Shown here: piece by piece, positions 36,245 to 43,884 of the stretch
How the letters are laid out: each line of letters starts with the position of its first letter
Position numbering within the stretch: position 1 is the stretch's first letter
Assembly (NCBI GenBank): GCA_959023295.1
Contig: CAUFBM010000009.1
Span: 1-64,000, forward strand
DNA length: 64,000 nucleotides
Origin: an uncultured Collinsella sp.
Lineage (GTDB): Bacteria > Actinomycetota > Coriobacteriia > Coriobacteriales > Coriobacteriaceae
Direction: 5' to 3'
Position numbers and translations under genes: made by a program
Notes under the pieces: generated by a model
Databases searched by the model: none
Told to the model about the DNA's origin: nothing
The model's input: only the letters and a program-made list of their open reading frames with translations

Positions 36245-37978
36245 ATGGCTGCAGAAAAGTCCTCTTCGCGCTCATGGATGTCCGATGCCGCGATCTATCA
36301 GATCTACCCGCGTTCGTTTAAGGATTCGACCGGTTCGGGTCTGGGCGATATCGCGGGCATTACCCAGCAGATGGACTATCTTGAGCGGCTGGGCATCGAG
36401 GCCATCTGGCTGAGCCCGTTTTACCCTTCGCCTCTTGTCGATGGCGGCTATGATGTGGCGGACTACTGCGATGTCGACCCACGTCTCGGCTCGCTTGACG
36501 ACTTCGATGACATGATCGCTGCGGCTCACGCGCGCGGCATCAAGGTCATCGTCGATATCGTGCCCAACCATTCATCCAACCAGCACCCCTGGTTCAAAGC
36601 CGCTCTTGCCGCCGGCCCCGGATCGCCCGAGCGCGCCCGTTATATCTTTCGCGATGGTCGCGGCGAGCATGGCGAGCTGCCTCCCACCAATTGGAATGCC
36701 AACTTTGGCGGCCCCGCCTGGACGCGTGTTGCGGACGGTCAATGGTATCTGCACATGTTTACGCCCGAGCAGCCGGACTTTGACTGGTCATGCCCCGAGG
36801 TTCACGCGTTCTTTTGCGACGTCCTGGCGTTTTGGAGCGATCGAGGCGTCGATGGCTTTCGCATCGATGTGGCGCACGGTCTCGCCAAGGATCTCGACCG
36901 CGATGACCTCGACCGGTGGCATCTCGCCGAGGGCGATGACATGGTTGACGACGGCGCCCATCCGCTGTGGGACCGCAACGAGGTCCACGAGATCTATCGC
37001 GAGTGGCGCCGCGTGTTCGACCGCTATAATCCGCCGCGCAGCGCCGTTGCCGAGGCGTGGGTGCTGCCTGAGCGCCAGTATCTCTATGCGCGTCCCAGCG
37101 AGCTTGGCCAGACATTCAACTTTGAGTTTGCCAAGGCCACTTGGACCTATGATGACATGCACGCTGCAATCGAGGAGGGCTTGAAGGCAGCTATCGAATC
37201 CGATTCCGCCTCGACCTGGGTACTCTCCAACCACGACGTGCCGCGCGTGGCGACGCGCTATGCCCTGCCGCAAATCAAGGCGACGCGCTACCACCAGATT
37301 GCGCTCGACTGGCTCTTACGCGACGGGTCGTCTTATGACGAGGACCGTGAACTCGGCGAGCGCCGCGCGCGGGCGGCTCTTTTGCTTGAACTGGCGCTTC
37401 CGGGCTCGGCATACGTGTATCAGGGTGAGGAGCTCGGTCTTTTTGAGGTGGCTGATATCCCGTGGACTGCACTCGAAGATCCCAGTGCAACCAATACGCG
37501 CGGACCGAAGCGCGAGAAGGGGCGCGACGGCTGTCGTGTGCCCCTGCCGTGGGTAGCGGCGGACGATCCCGCGCAGGGCGGATCGTTTGGGTTTTCGCCG
37601 GCGGACGCTGATGCGGCGCCCCATCTGCCGCAGCCTGCATGGTTTTCCGATTATGCTGCCGATAGGGAAGAAACGGACCCGACATCGATGCTTGCGCTCT
37701 ATCGTGACGCCCTCTGGCTGCGGCGCAAGCTGCGCGGGTGCGCCAACGATCTTGCGTGGCTCGATCTTGACGGGCGCACCGGTCTTGCGGATGGTGCCGA
37801 GGGCGCTGAGGGCGGCGTCATCGCCTATCGCCGCGATAACGGCTGGGCGTGCGTGACGAACTTCGGTGCAGCACCCGTGGAGCTGCCGGCGGGCAGGGTC
37901 CTGCTCACCTCATCAGCGCTTGCAGACGGCAGACTCGCGCAGGACAGCTCTGCCTGGATCATGCTCGGTGAGATGTAA
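36245..37978 (+). CDS. GH13 alpha-glucosidase / oligo-1,6-glucosidase
   Basis: A 577-residue intracellular glycoside hydrolase of family 13, with no signal peptide, that releases glucose from short alpha-glucosides. It has the (beta/alpha)8 landmarks AIYQIYPRSFKDSTGSG, VDIVPNHSS, the nucleophile aspartate in GFRIDVAHG, the acid/base glutamate in AVAEAWVLPE, and the third acid in LSNHDVPR. The layout resembles actinobacterial alpha-glucosidases; exact linkage preference cannot be read. The ATG at 36245 follows GGGAGG. The gene stands alone between tRNA units, without transporter genes nearby. Confidence 0.9.
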   Translation: MAAEKSSSRSWMSDAAIYQIYPRSFKDSTGSGLGDIAGITQQMDYLERLGIEAIWLSPFYPSPLVDGGYDVADYCDVDPRLGSLDDFDDMIAAAHARGIKVIVDIVPNHSSNQHPWFKAALAAGPGSPERARYIFRDGRGEHGELPPTNWNANFGGPAWTRVADGQWYLHMFTPEQPDFDWSCPEVHAFFCDVLAFWSDRGVDGFRIDVAHGLAKDLDRDDLDRWHLAEGDDMVDDGAHPLWDRNEVHEIYREWRRVFDRYNPPRSAVAEAWVLPERQYLYARPSELGQTFNFEFAKATWTYDDMHAAIEEGLKAAIESDSASTWVLSNHDVPRVATRYALPQIKATRYHQIALDWLLRDGSSYDEDRELGERRARAALLLELALPGSAYVYQGEELGLFEVADIPWTALEDPSATNTRGPKREKGRDGCRVPLPWVAADDPAQGGSFGFSPADADAAPHLPQPAWFSDYAADREETDPTSMLALYRDALWLRRKLRGCANDLAWLDLDGRTGLADGAEGAEGGVIAYRRDNGWACVTNFGAAPVELPAGRVLLTSSALADGRLAQDSSAWIMLGEM

Positions 37979-38059
37979 GGGCCTCTTGCGGCGAGTTTGC
38001 GTTTGCCTGCGCCTTCCGTGGTGGCTGATGTCTTCGCGAGGTTCGCGAGGGCGTCGCAA

Positions 38060-38107
38060 AACTTTTCAAAAAAAGTTCTTGCATAGGATGCGGGCATCAC
38101 GTAAGAT
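38060..38107 (+). promoter_or_regulatory. tRNA-Gly/Val promoter with upstream A/T palindrome
   Basis: The imperfect palindrome AACTTTTCAAAAAAAGTT (38060-38077) is followed 1 bp later by -35 TTGCAT (38079-38084), a 17-bp spacer and -10 TAAGAT (38102-38107). Confidence 0.75.
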
Positions 38108-38119
38108 TAATCCTCGTAA

Positions 38120-38195
38120 GCGGACATGGCTCAGTTGGTAGAGCACAACCTTGCCAAGGTTGGGGTCGCGGGTTCGAGCCCCGTTGTCCGCTCCA
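38120..38195 (+). tRNA. tRNA-Gly (GCC), third copy
   Basis: The 76 nt are identical to the two copies near 35.6-35.9 kb, including CCA. It is followed after 3 bp by tRNA-Val. Confidence 0.96.
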
Positions 38196-38198
38196 TTT

Positions 38199-38273
38199 GG
38201 GCGTTTAGCTCAGGGGGAGAGCGCTTCCCTGACACGGAAGAGGTCAGAAGTTCAAATCTTCTAACGCCCACCA
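38199..38273 (+). tRNA. tRNA-Val (GAC)
   Basis: Acceptor GGGCGTT/AACGCCC, anticodon stem CTTCC/GGAAG with loop CTGACAC (anticodon GAC), T arm AGAAG-TTCAAAT-CTTCT, discriminator A, encoded CCA, 75 nt. Confidence 0.95.
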
Positions 38274-38282
38274 AATGTTCGC

Positions 38283-38320
38283 AGCTCAGAGGCTATGTCC
38301 TCTGGGCTGTTTTGTTTTTT
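38283..38320 (+). terminator. Terminator after tRNA-Val
   Basis: A 10-bp stem (38283-38292 with 38299-38308, one G-U pair), loop CTATGT, then GTTTTGTTTTTT. Confidence 0.87.
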
Positions 38321-38609
38321 GTCACCAAGCGCGCCGCCAAATAAGTCATCAAATATTGATCCAAGGTCCGTACGCGATGGTCTTTGTATCCCGTAGGGGT
38401 GCCGGCAGATTGCATGTGTCCTGGCCCATCATGACCGCAACATGTTGGTCAAGGACAATCTTTTGGATTCTTTTGGCGCGAGCAGCTTGGTTTTGGTGCT
38501 ATTTGGCGGCGGCACGGTTGAGGGGGTTTCAAAACTGCTGTGCAGGTAGTTGGGTTGATAACGTTTTAGCAGTCTGCCAAGAGGCCTTCATTTATAATGC
38601 GTCTGCAAA
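38321..38609. other. Gene-free interval, possible coding remnant
   Basis: No intact gene is found. A plus-strand frame from ATG 38442 to TAG 38547-38549 encodes 35 residues with a hydrophobic stretch (SSLVLVLFGGGTVEGVSKLL). It lacks a ribosome site, and the frame has a stop about 65 bp upstream. It could be a fragment of a lost gene; I cannot name it. Confidence 0.35.
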
Positions 38610-38635
38610 TTGACCAATTGCTTTGACCTGCTGAA

Positions 38636-38685
38636 ACACTATATGTTGTGTTTGACCTAAAAAAAGAATACAGGATATAGATGCC
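38636..38685 (+). promoter_or_regulatory. nrdD promoter with two NrdR-type boxes
   Basis: Box 1, ACACTATATGTTGTGT (38636-38651), fits the NrdR consensus acaCwAtATaTwGtgt almost completely. Box 2 (38670-38685, core GGATATAGATG) is weaker. Core-to-core distance is 34 bp, close to three helical turns. A promoter lies between and across them: -35 TTGACC (38652-38657), 18-bp spacer, -10 TATAGA (38676-38681). Two more TTGACC copies lie at 38610 and 38623. The leader to nrdD is about 220 nt with no clear riboswitch. Confidence 0.7.
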
Positions 38686-38909
38686 TCTTTGTCGTATGAT
38701 AGATGGCGGACAGAGAACGAGAACCTTATTCGCCCCATTATTTGGATGGATCTTTGAGCCCCTTGATTGGCTGCGAGGATTGTCCGCATGAGGGCCTATG
38801 GTTATCGAAAACACAGATTGCGCGACGGCGCCGCAAGACAGGGTAAGCCCTGCCGGGCATCGTTTGGCTCTGAAGCGCAATGAGGCTACGATGCGAAAGA
38901 GGCAAGAGG

Positions 38910-41132
38910 ATGAAGATCATCAAGCGCAGCGGCACCGAGGTTACCTTTGACATCGATAAGATCGTCAATGCGATCCGCGCCGCAAACTTGGAGGTCGAGG
39001 AAGGCTCTCGCCTTACCGACCGCCAGGTGATCTATGCGGCACAAAACGTCGCCGAGGCATGTGAGAAGGCCGGCCACACCGTATCGGTCGAGGAGATCCA
39101 GGATCTGGTCGAGGACGAGATTATGCGTCTCGACTGCTACGAGGTCGCTCGCCACTACATCATCTACCGCTATGTTCAGAGCCTGAAGCGCCAAAAGAAC
39201 ACGACCGATGACAAGATTCTGTCGCTGATTGAGTGCAATAACGAAGAGGTCAAGCAGGAGAACTCCAACAAGAATCCGACCGTCAACTCCGTTCAGCGTG
39301 ACTACATGGCCGGCGAGATCTCCAAGGATCTGACCCAGCGCGTGCTGCTGCCCCAGGAGATCGTGGATGCGCACAACGAGGGCCTGATTCACTTCCATGA
39401 TTCGGATTACTTTGCCCAGCACATGCATAACTGCGACCTGGTGAACCTGGAGGACATGCTCCAGAACGGTACTGTTATCTCGGGCACGCTGATTGAGAAG
39501 CCGCATAGCTTCTCGACTGCCTGCAACATTGCGACGCAGATCATCGCCCAGGTTGCTTCCTCCCAGTACGGCGGCCAGTCGATTTCGCTGACCCATCTTG
39601 CCCCGTTCGTCGAGGTGAGCCGCCAGAAGATTCGCGGCGAGGTTGCCCGCGAGCTTGAGGAGCTCGGTGTTTCCGCTCCCGCAGAGAAGGTGCGTGAGGT
39701 CGTAGAGGACCGTCTGCGTGATGAGATCCGTCGCGGTGTCCAGACGATTCAGTATCAGGTCGTGACCCTTATGACCACCAACGGCCAGGCACCATTCGTG
39801 ACGGTCTTCATGTACCTCAACGAGGCCCGCTCGGTCCAGGAGAAGCACGATCTTGCCATGATCGTGGAGGAGACGCTTCGCCAGCGCTATGAGGGCGTTA
39901 AGAACGAGGCGGGCGTGTGGATCACCCCGGCGTTCCCCAAGCTTATCTATGTGCTCGAGGACGATAACGTTTACGAGGATTCCCCGTACTTCTATCTGAC
40001 TCAGCTGGCCGCCAAGTGCACCGCCAAGCGCATGGTGCCCGACTACATCTCCGAGAAGAAGATGCGCGAGCTTAAGCTTTCGAAGGGTGAGACCGCGGGC
40101 AATGGCGATTGCTACACCTGCATGGGTTGTCGCAGCTTCCTGACGCCCGACCGCTCGGGCAACGGCTTTAATAACGTTGCAAACGCGCTGAACTATGACC
40201 CGAGCAAGCCCAAGTATTACGGTCGCTTTAACCAGGGTGTTGTGACCATTAACCTGCCCGATGTCGCACTGAGCTCGCACCAGGACATGGACAAGTTCTG
40301 GAAGATCTTCGACGAGCGCCTTGAGCTGTGTCACCGCGCTCTGCTGTGCCGCCATGAGCGCCTGATGGGCACGCTTTCGGATGCCGCGCCGATTCTTTGG
40401 CAGTACGGCGCCCTGGCACGCCTTAAGAAGGGCGAGACGATCGATAAGCTGCTCGTGGGCGGCTATTCCACCATCAGCCTGGGTTACGCCGGTCTGTATG
40501 AGTGCGTCAAGTACATGACGGGCCACAGCCACACCGAGAAGGAGGGTACGCCCTTTGCCATGGCAGTTATGCAGCGTATGAACGACAAGTGCGCGGAGTG
40601 GAAGGCCGCGAGCGATATCGATTTCTCGCTGTACGGTACGCCGCTGGAGTCGACGACGTACAAGTTCGCCAAGTGCCTGCAGCGCCGTTTTGGCATTATT
40701 CCGGGCGTGACGGACAAGGGCTATATCACCAATAGCTACCATGTTCACGTGTCCGAGGAGATCGATGCCTTCGATAAGCTTAAGTTTGAGGGCATGTTCC
40801 AGCAGCTTTCGCCGGGCGGCGCCATCTCCTACGTCGAGGTTCCCAACATGCAGGACAACCTTAAGGCTGTCATTCGCGTGATGCAGTACATCTACGACAA
40901 CATCATGTACGCCGAGCTCAACACCAAGAGCGACTACTGCCAGGTGTGCGGCTACGACGGTGAGATCAAGATTGTCGAGGATGACGGTAAGCTAGTGTGG
41001 GAGTGCCCCAATTGCGGCAATCGTGACCAAGAGAAGATGAACGTCGCCCGTCGTACGTGCGGCTACATCGGCACCCAGTTCTGGAACCAGGGTCGAACCG
41101 AGGAGATCCGCGACCGCGTGCTGCATCTCTAA
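38910..41132 (+). CDS. nrdD: Anaerobic ribonucleoside-triphosphate reductase
   Basis: Class III glycyl-radical ribonucleotide reductase that makes deoxynucleotides without oxygen (740 residues). An ATP-cone regulatory domain occupies about residues 1-95 (MKIIKRSGTEVTFDIDKIVNAI). The catalytic barrel follows, with CYTCMGCRSFL among the active-site cysteines. A zinc site follows with four cysteines (CQVCGYDG and CPNCGNRD), and the radical glycine lies in RRTCGYIGTQFWNQGR near the end. AGAGG precedes the ATG at 38910; ten upstream in-frame codons are discounted. The activase gene nrdG lies 427 bp downstream, separated by two fold-back elements. Confidence 0.97.
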   Translation: MKIIKRSGTEVTFDIDKIVNAIRAANLEVEEGSRLTDRQVIYAAQNVAEACEKAGHTVSVEEIQDLVEDEIMRLDCYEVARHYIIYRYVQSLKRQKNTTDDKILSLIECNNEEVKQENSNKNPTVNSVQRDYMAGEISKDLTQRVLLPQEIVDAHNEGLIHFHDSDYFAQHMHNCDLVNLEDMLQNGTVISGTLIEKPHSFSTACNIATQIIAQVASSQYGGQSISLTHLAPFVEVSRQKIRGEVARELEELGVSAPAEKVREVVEDRLRDEIRRGVQTIQYQVVTLMTTNGQAPFVTVFMYLNEARSVQEKHDLAMIVEETLRQRYEGVKNEAGVWITPAFPKLIYVLEDDNVYEDSPYFYLTQLAAKCTAKRMVPDYISEKKMRELKLSKGETAGNGDCYTCMGCRSFLTPDRSGNGFNNVANALNYDPSKPKYYGRFNQGVVTINLPDVALSSHQDMDKFWKIFDERLELCHRALLCRHERLMGTLSDAAPILWQYGALARLKKGETIDKLLVGGYSTISLGYAGLYECVKYMTGHSHTEKEGTPFAMAVMQRMNDKCAEWKAASDIDFSLYGTPLESTTYKFAKCLQRRFGIIPGVTDKGYITNSYHVHVSEEIDAFDKLKFEGMFQQLSPGGAISYVEVPNMQDNLKAVIRVMQYIYDNIMYAELNTKSDYCQVCGYDGEIKIVEDDGKLVWECPNCGNRDQEKMNVARRTCGYIGTQFWNQGRTEEIRDRVLHL

Positions 41133-41143
41133 TACCGCTCCGG

Positions 41144-41282
41144 GGCTGAGCCGAGAGGGCCGCTTGGGCATTTGCTCGCTATTTCGGACAGTCCTGCGCA
41201 AGACGAAGGCCACATTAAGTGGCCTTCTTTGCGTGCGGAACTCATATCGAGCAAAAGCCCAAGCGGCCCTCTCGGCTCAGCC
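41144..41282. repeat. Long fold-back element, copy 3 (divergent core)
   Basis: A 139-nt inverted repeat 11 bp after nrdD. The outer arms of 26 nt (41144-41169 and 41257-41282) pair perfectly. A further TTTGCTCG stretch pairs inside, then an asymmetric core. The left core contains TTCGGACAGTCCTGC and the right GTGCGGAACT, sharing TCGGACA and TGCGGA with copy 1. The innermost stem is GAAGGCCAC-ATTA-AGTGGCCTTC. There is no T tract after the outer arms. Confidence 0.8.
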
Positions 41283-41460
41283 AAGTTGACGTAGCTGAGA
41301 TGCAGCATGCGGTCTGCTCGCTTCTCGAAGTTCTTAGCGGAAATGAGTTGAGCTGCAATGACGATCTGCTTGCAATGGCGGTTGAGCTGCAGCTGAGTAT
41401 TTATTGGACCGCGAACCCTATACTCAATGTTCGCTTCGTTCATTGAGTTACCCTTTGCAT

Positions 41461-41544
41461 GAGGCCGGGACATATCGTCCCGCCCGCAGTTTCGCAGGCC
41501 GAAGGCCGAGAATGTTTGAGGACGGGATGATATGTCCCGGCCTC
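41461..41544. repeat. Long fold-back element, copy 4 (reverse orientation, short)
   Basis: An 84-nt inverted repeat ending 15 bp before nrdG. The 22-nt outer arms pair at 21 of 22 positions (41461-41482 with 41523-41544). On the minus strand the core reads GTCCTCAAACATTC then, after a TCGGCC-TTCG-GGCC-type stem, GCGAAACTGCGGG. This keeps the GTCCTC...CAT.C and CTGCGG parts of copies 1 and 2. A small hairpin ACTCAATG/CATTGAGT lies just left of it, near 41422-41449. Confidence 0.8.
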
Positions 41545-41559
41545 CCGGGAGAGTTACCT

Positions 41560-42141
41560 ATGAACTACGCGAACATTAAGTATTTCGATATTGCTGATGG
41601 GGAAGGCGTCCGTACTTCTCTGTTTGTGAGTGGGTGCCGTCGTGGGTGCAAGAACTGCTTTAACTCTGTTGCGTGGGACTTTGCTGCGGGTGAGCCGTTC
41701 GATCGCGCCGTCGAGGACAAGATTATCGAGAGTCTCGACCATCCCTTTATCGATGGCCTGACGATTCTGGGCGGGGAGCCTATGGAACCCGAGAACCAGG
41801 TGGGGCTCGTTGACTTTGTCGAACGCGTGCGTGCGGCCTATCCTGTGGAGTCGGGGAAGACCATTTGGTGCTTTACCGGCGACGTGCTCGAGGAGCTTGT
41901 GCCGGGCGGCCGTCATCATACCGAGGTGACGGACCGTATCCTTGCCTGCCTCGACATGTTGGTGGATGGTCCGTTCGTTCAAGACCTGTACGATATCTCG
42001 TTGCGTTTTAGGGGCTCGAGTAATCAGCGCGTGATCGACATGAACGCCACGCGCGCTCGTGCTGCGCGTGAGGGCGTTGCGCTTTGCGATGCTGTGGAGC
42101 TTTGGCGAGACGATCCGGTCTATTCGACCCATACTATGTAG
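41560..42141 (+). CDS. nrdG: Anaerobic ribonucleotide reductase activating protein
   Basis: A radical-SAM enzyme of 193 residues that generates the glycyl radical on NrdD. The cluster motif is CRRGCKNC (the CxxxCxxC form) after SLFVSGC, and GLTILGGEPMEPENQ is the usual GGEP segment. The ATG at 41560 follows GGGAGA and gives the family's N-terminus MNYANIKYFDIADGEGVR. The upstream intergenic region is filled by two fold-back elements, so whether it is co-transcribed with nrdD is uncertain. Confidence 0.95.
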   Translation: MNYANIKYFDIADGEGVRTSLFVSGCRRGCKNCFNSVAWDFAAGEPFDRAVEDKIIESLDHPFIDGLTILGGEPMEPENQVGLVDFVERVRAAYPVESGKTIWCFTGDVLEELVPGGRHHTEVTDRILACLDMLVDGPFVQDLYDISLRFRGSSNQRVIDMNATRARAAREGVALCDAVELWRDDPVYSTHTM

Positions 42142-42208
42142 CTGGCAGAGGCTGCGTGCCGGCGTGGTACCATAGCGCGAACGCGAAATCGAAAAAAGTG
42201 AGGCCCAG

Positions 42209-42766
42209 ATGGTCGATCAGGAAAAAGTCGAGACTGCCATTAAGCTGCTGCTTGAAGGTATAGGCGAGGACCCAACTCGTGAGGGCCTGCTGGAGACGCC
42301 GGCACGCGTCGCCCGTATGTATGGCGAGATTGCCGGCGGTATGGACCAGAGTGCCGAGGAACACCTGTCCAAAACTTTTGCCGTCGCTTCGAACGATTTG
42401 GTTATCGAGCGCGACATTACGTTTTACTCGCTGTGCGAGCACCATCTGCTGCCGTTTTATGGCAAGGCTGCGATCGGTTATATCCCTAACGGTCGCGTGG
42501 CGGGTCTGTCTAAGCTTGCTCGCACGGTTGAGGTCTATGCCCGTCGTCTGCAGCTGCAGGAGCAGTTGTGTGCACAGGTTGCCGATGCCCTCATGGAATA
42601 TCTAGCTCCCCAAGGGGCGATTGTGCTGATGGAAGCCGAGCATATGTGCATGACCATGCGCGGCGTGCAAAAGCCCGGCACCAAGACCGTGACGCTCGCT
42701 CGCCGCGGCGTCTTTGAGACCGATCCCGCGCTCGAGGAGCGGTTCTTTAGGATGTTGGGCCGTTAG
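42209..42766 (+). CDS. folE: GTP cyclohydrolase I
   Basis: First enzyme of folate synthesis: it converts GTP to 7,8-dihydroneopterin triphosphate. The 185-residue product has TPARVARMYGEI, the zinc-binding cysteine and histidines in YSLCEHHLLPFYGKAAIGYIP, a substrate-binding region around KLARTVEVYARRLQLQE, and EAEHMCMTMRGVQKPG. It is directly followed by an HD-domain gene and then folB. Confidence 0.97.
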   Translation: MVDQEKVETAIKLLLEGIGEDPTREGLLETPARVARMYGEIAGGMDQSAEEHLSKTFAVASNDLVIERDITFYSLCEHHLLPFYGKAAIGYIPNGRVAGLSKLARTVEVYARRLQLQEQLCAQVADALMEYLAPQGAIVLMEAEHMCMTMRGVQKPGTKTVTLARRGVFETDPALEERFFRMLGR

Positions 42767-42767
42767 C

Positions 42768-43349
42768 ATGGGGGCCGTCAACGACTTTACATCGAAGACC
42801 GATGAGGGGACGCCGCGTCGCGGCTTTATGGCTTCGGGCCTGACTCCCTTTGGCGCCATGCCTCGCATTGATTACATTTGTGCCAACGGGCTGTTCCGGC
42901 GGCATCTGGGCAATATTGCACAGTTGGAATCGGGGCGCATCTTTTGCCGCCACGGTATTGACCATCTGCTTGATGTCGCGCGCATTATGTGGATTAAGAA
43001 TCTCGAGGAACAGCTCGAATTTGACCGCGAGGTCATCTACGCTACGGCACTTCTTCACGATATCGGCAAAGATGAACAGTATGAATCGGGTATATCCCAT
43101 GATGTTGCAAGCGAGCGCGTCGCTGATGCGATTCTCGGCGGCATGCCCGATGACGTGGCGTTTGAGCCGGCCGATGCCGCAGCTATTAAGACGGCCATTC
43201 TGGGCCATCGAAAGCTGCGCGTGAACAGCCAGCCGCTCGAGCGTCTGCTTTATGCAGCCGACAAAGCGTCGCGCGCCTGCTTTGCATGCCCCGCGCGCAA
43301 TGCTTGCAACTGGAGCGATGATAAAAAGAACCTGTCGATTCGCGTGTAG
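42768..43349 (+). CDS. HD-domain phosphohydrolase in the folate cluster
   Basis: A 193-residue protein with an HD metal-dependent phosphohydrolase domain: CRHGIDHLLDVARI (first His), ATALLHDIGKDEQY (the HD pair) and HDVASERVA. The C-terminus has a Cys-rich patch CFACPARNACNW of unknown function. It starts 1 bp after the folE stop and lies before folB, so it is probably co-translated with folE. Dihydroneopterin triphosphate must lose its phosphates between FolE and FolB, and no Nudix enzyme is present here. This protein is a candidate for that step, by context only. Confidence 0.82.
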   Translation: MGAVNDFTSKTDEGTPRRGFMASGLTPFGAMPRIDYICANGLFRRHLGNIAQLESGRIFCRHGIDHLLDVARIMWIKNLEEQLEFDREVIYATALLHDIGKDEQYESGISHDVASERVADAILGGMPDDVAFEPADAAAIKTAILGHRKLRVNSQPLERLLYAADKASRACFACPARNACNWSDDKKNLSIRV

Positions 43350-43392
43350 TTAGTTTGCGCGGTCGGGGTTCTAAACGAAGGAGACGATCGCG

Positions 43393-43878
43393 ATGAGTAA
43401 CAAGAAACTGCCCGAGAATGCAACTAAGACTGAAGGCGCCGAACTCGCCCGCCGTGGAAGGGGCGAAATATCCACTGCAACGGCGGTGCCCCACGTGAGC
43501 TATGACGATCTGCGCCATGCCGATCGCATTACTATCGACGGTCTCGAGGTCTTTGCCAACCACGGCGTGTATCCCGAAGAGAACGCGCTGGGCCAGAAGT
43601 TCATCGTGTCCCTGGTGCTCTATGCCGACCTGCGTGCAGCGGGGGAGCACGATAACCTGGACGCCTCGATTGACTACGGCTCGGTGTGCCACGATGTCGA
43701 TGGCTATCTGCGTGAGCATACCTTTAAGCTTATCGAGGCTGCAGCCGAGGGTGTGGCCCAGATGCTGCTACGTCGTTACCCCCTGCTGCTTGGCGTGCGT
43801 GTTAAGCTCGATAAGCCTTGGGCGCCCGTCGGTCTTCCCCTGGCAAGCTGCGGTGTTGAGATCGAGCGCGTGCGTTAA
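43393..43878 (+). CDS. folB: Dihydroneopterin aldolase with N-terminal extension
   Basis: FolB cleaves 7,8-dihydroneopterin to 6-hydroxymethyl-dihydropterin. Residues about 45-161 are the normal enzyme: ITIDGLEVFANHGVYPEENALGQKF, FKLIEAAAEGVAQMLL and VKLDKPWAPVGLPL. The first 40 or so residues are polar and unlike other FolB proteins. The ATG at 43393 has GAAGGAG at good distance, and I see no better start inside. folP and folK are not in the window. Confidence 0.9.
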   Translation: MSNKKLPENATKTEGAELARRGRGEISTATAVPHVSYDDLRHADRITIDGLEVFANHGVYPEENALGQKFIVSLVLYADLRAAGEHDNLDASIDYGSVCHDVDGYLREHTFKLIEAAAEGVAQMLLRRYPLLLGVRVKLDKPWAPVGLPLASCGVEIERVR

Positions 43879-43884
43879 CCGGTT

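Noticed and set aside
41129..41473. A 114-codon minus-strand frame in the nrdD-nrdG gap.
   Set aside because: It reads through fold-back element 3 and low-information sequence without a ribosome site.
31601..41544. CRISPR array or phage attachment sites for the repeated hairpins and tRNA copies.
   Set aside because: There are no regularly spaced direct repeats, no cas genes, no integrase, and no partial tRNA duplicates flanking foreign genes.
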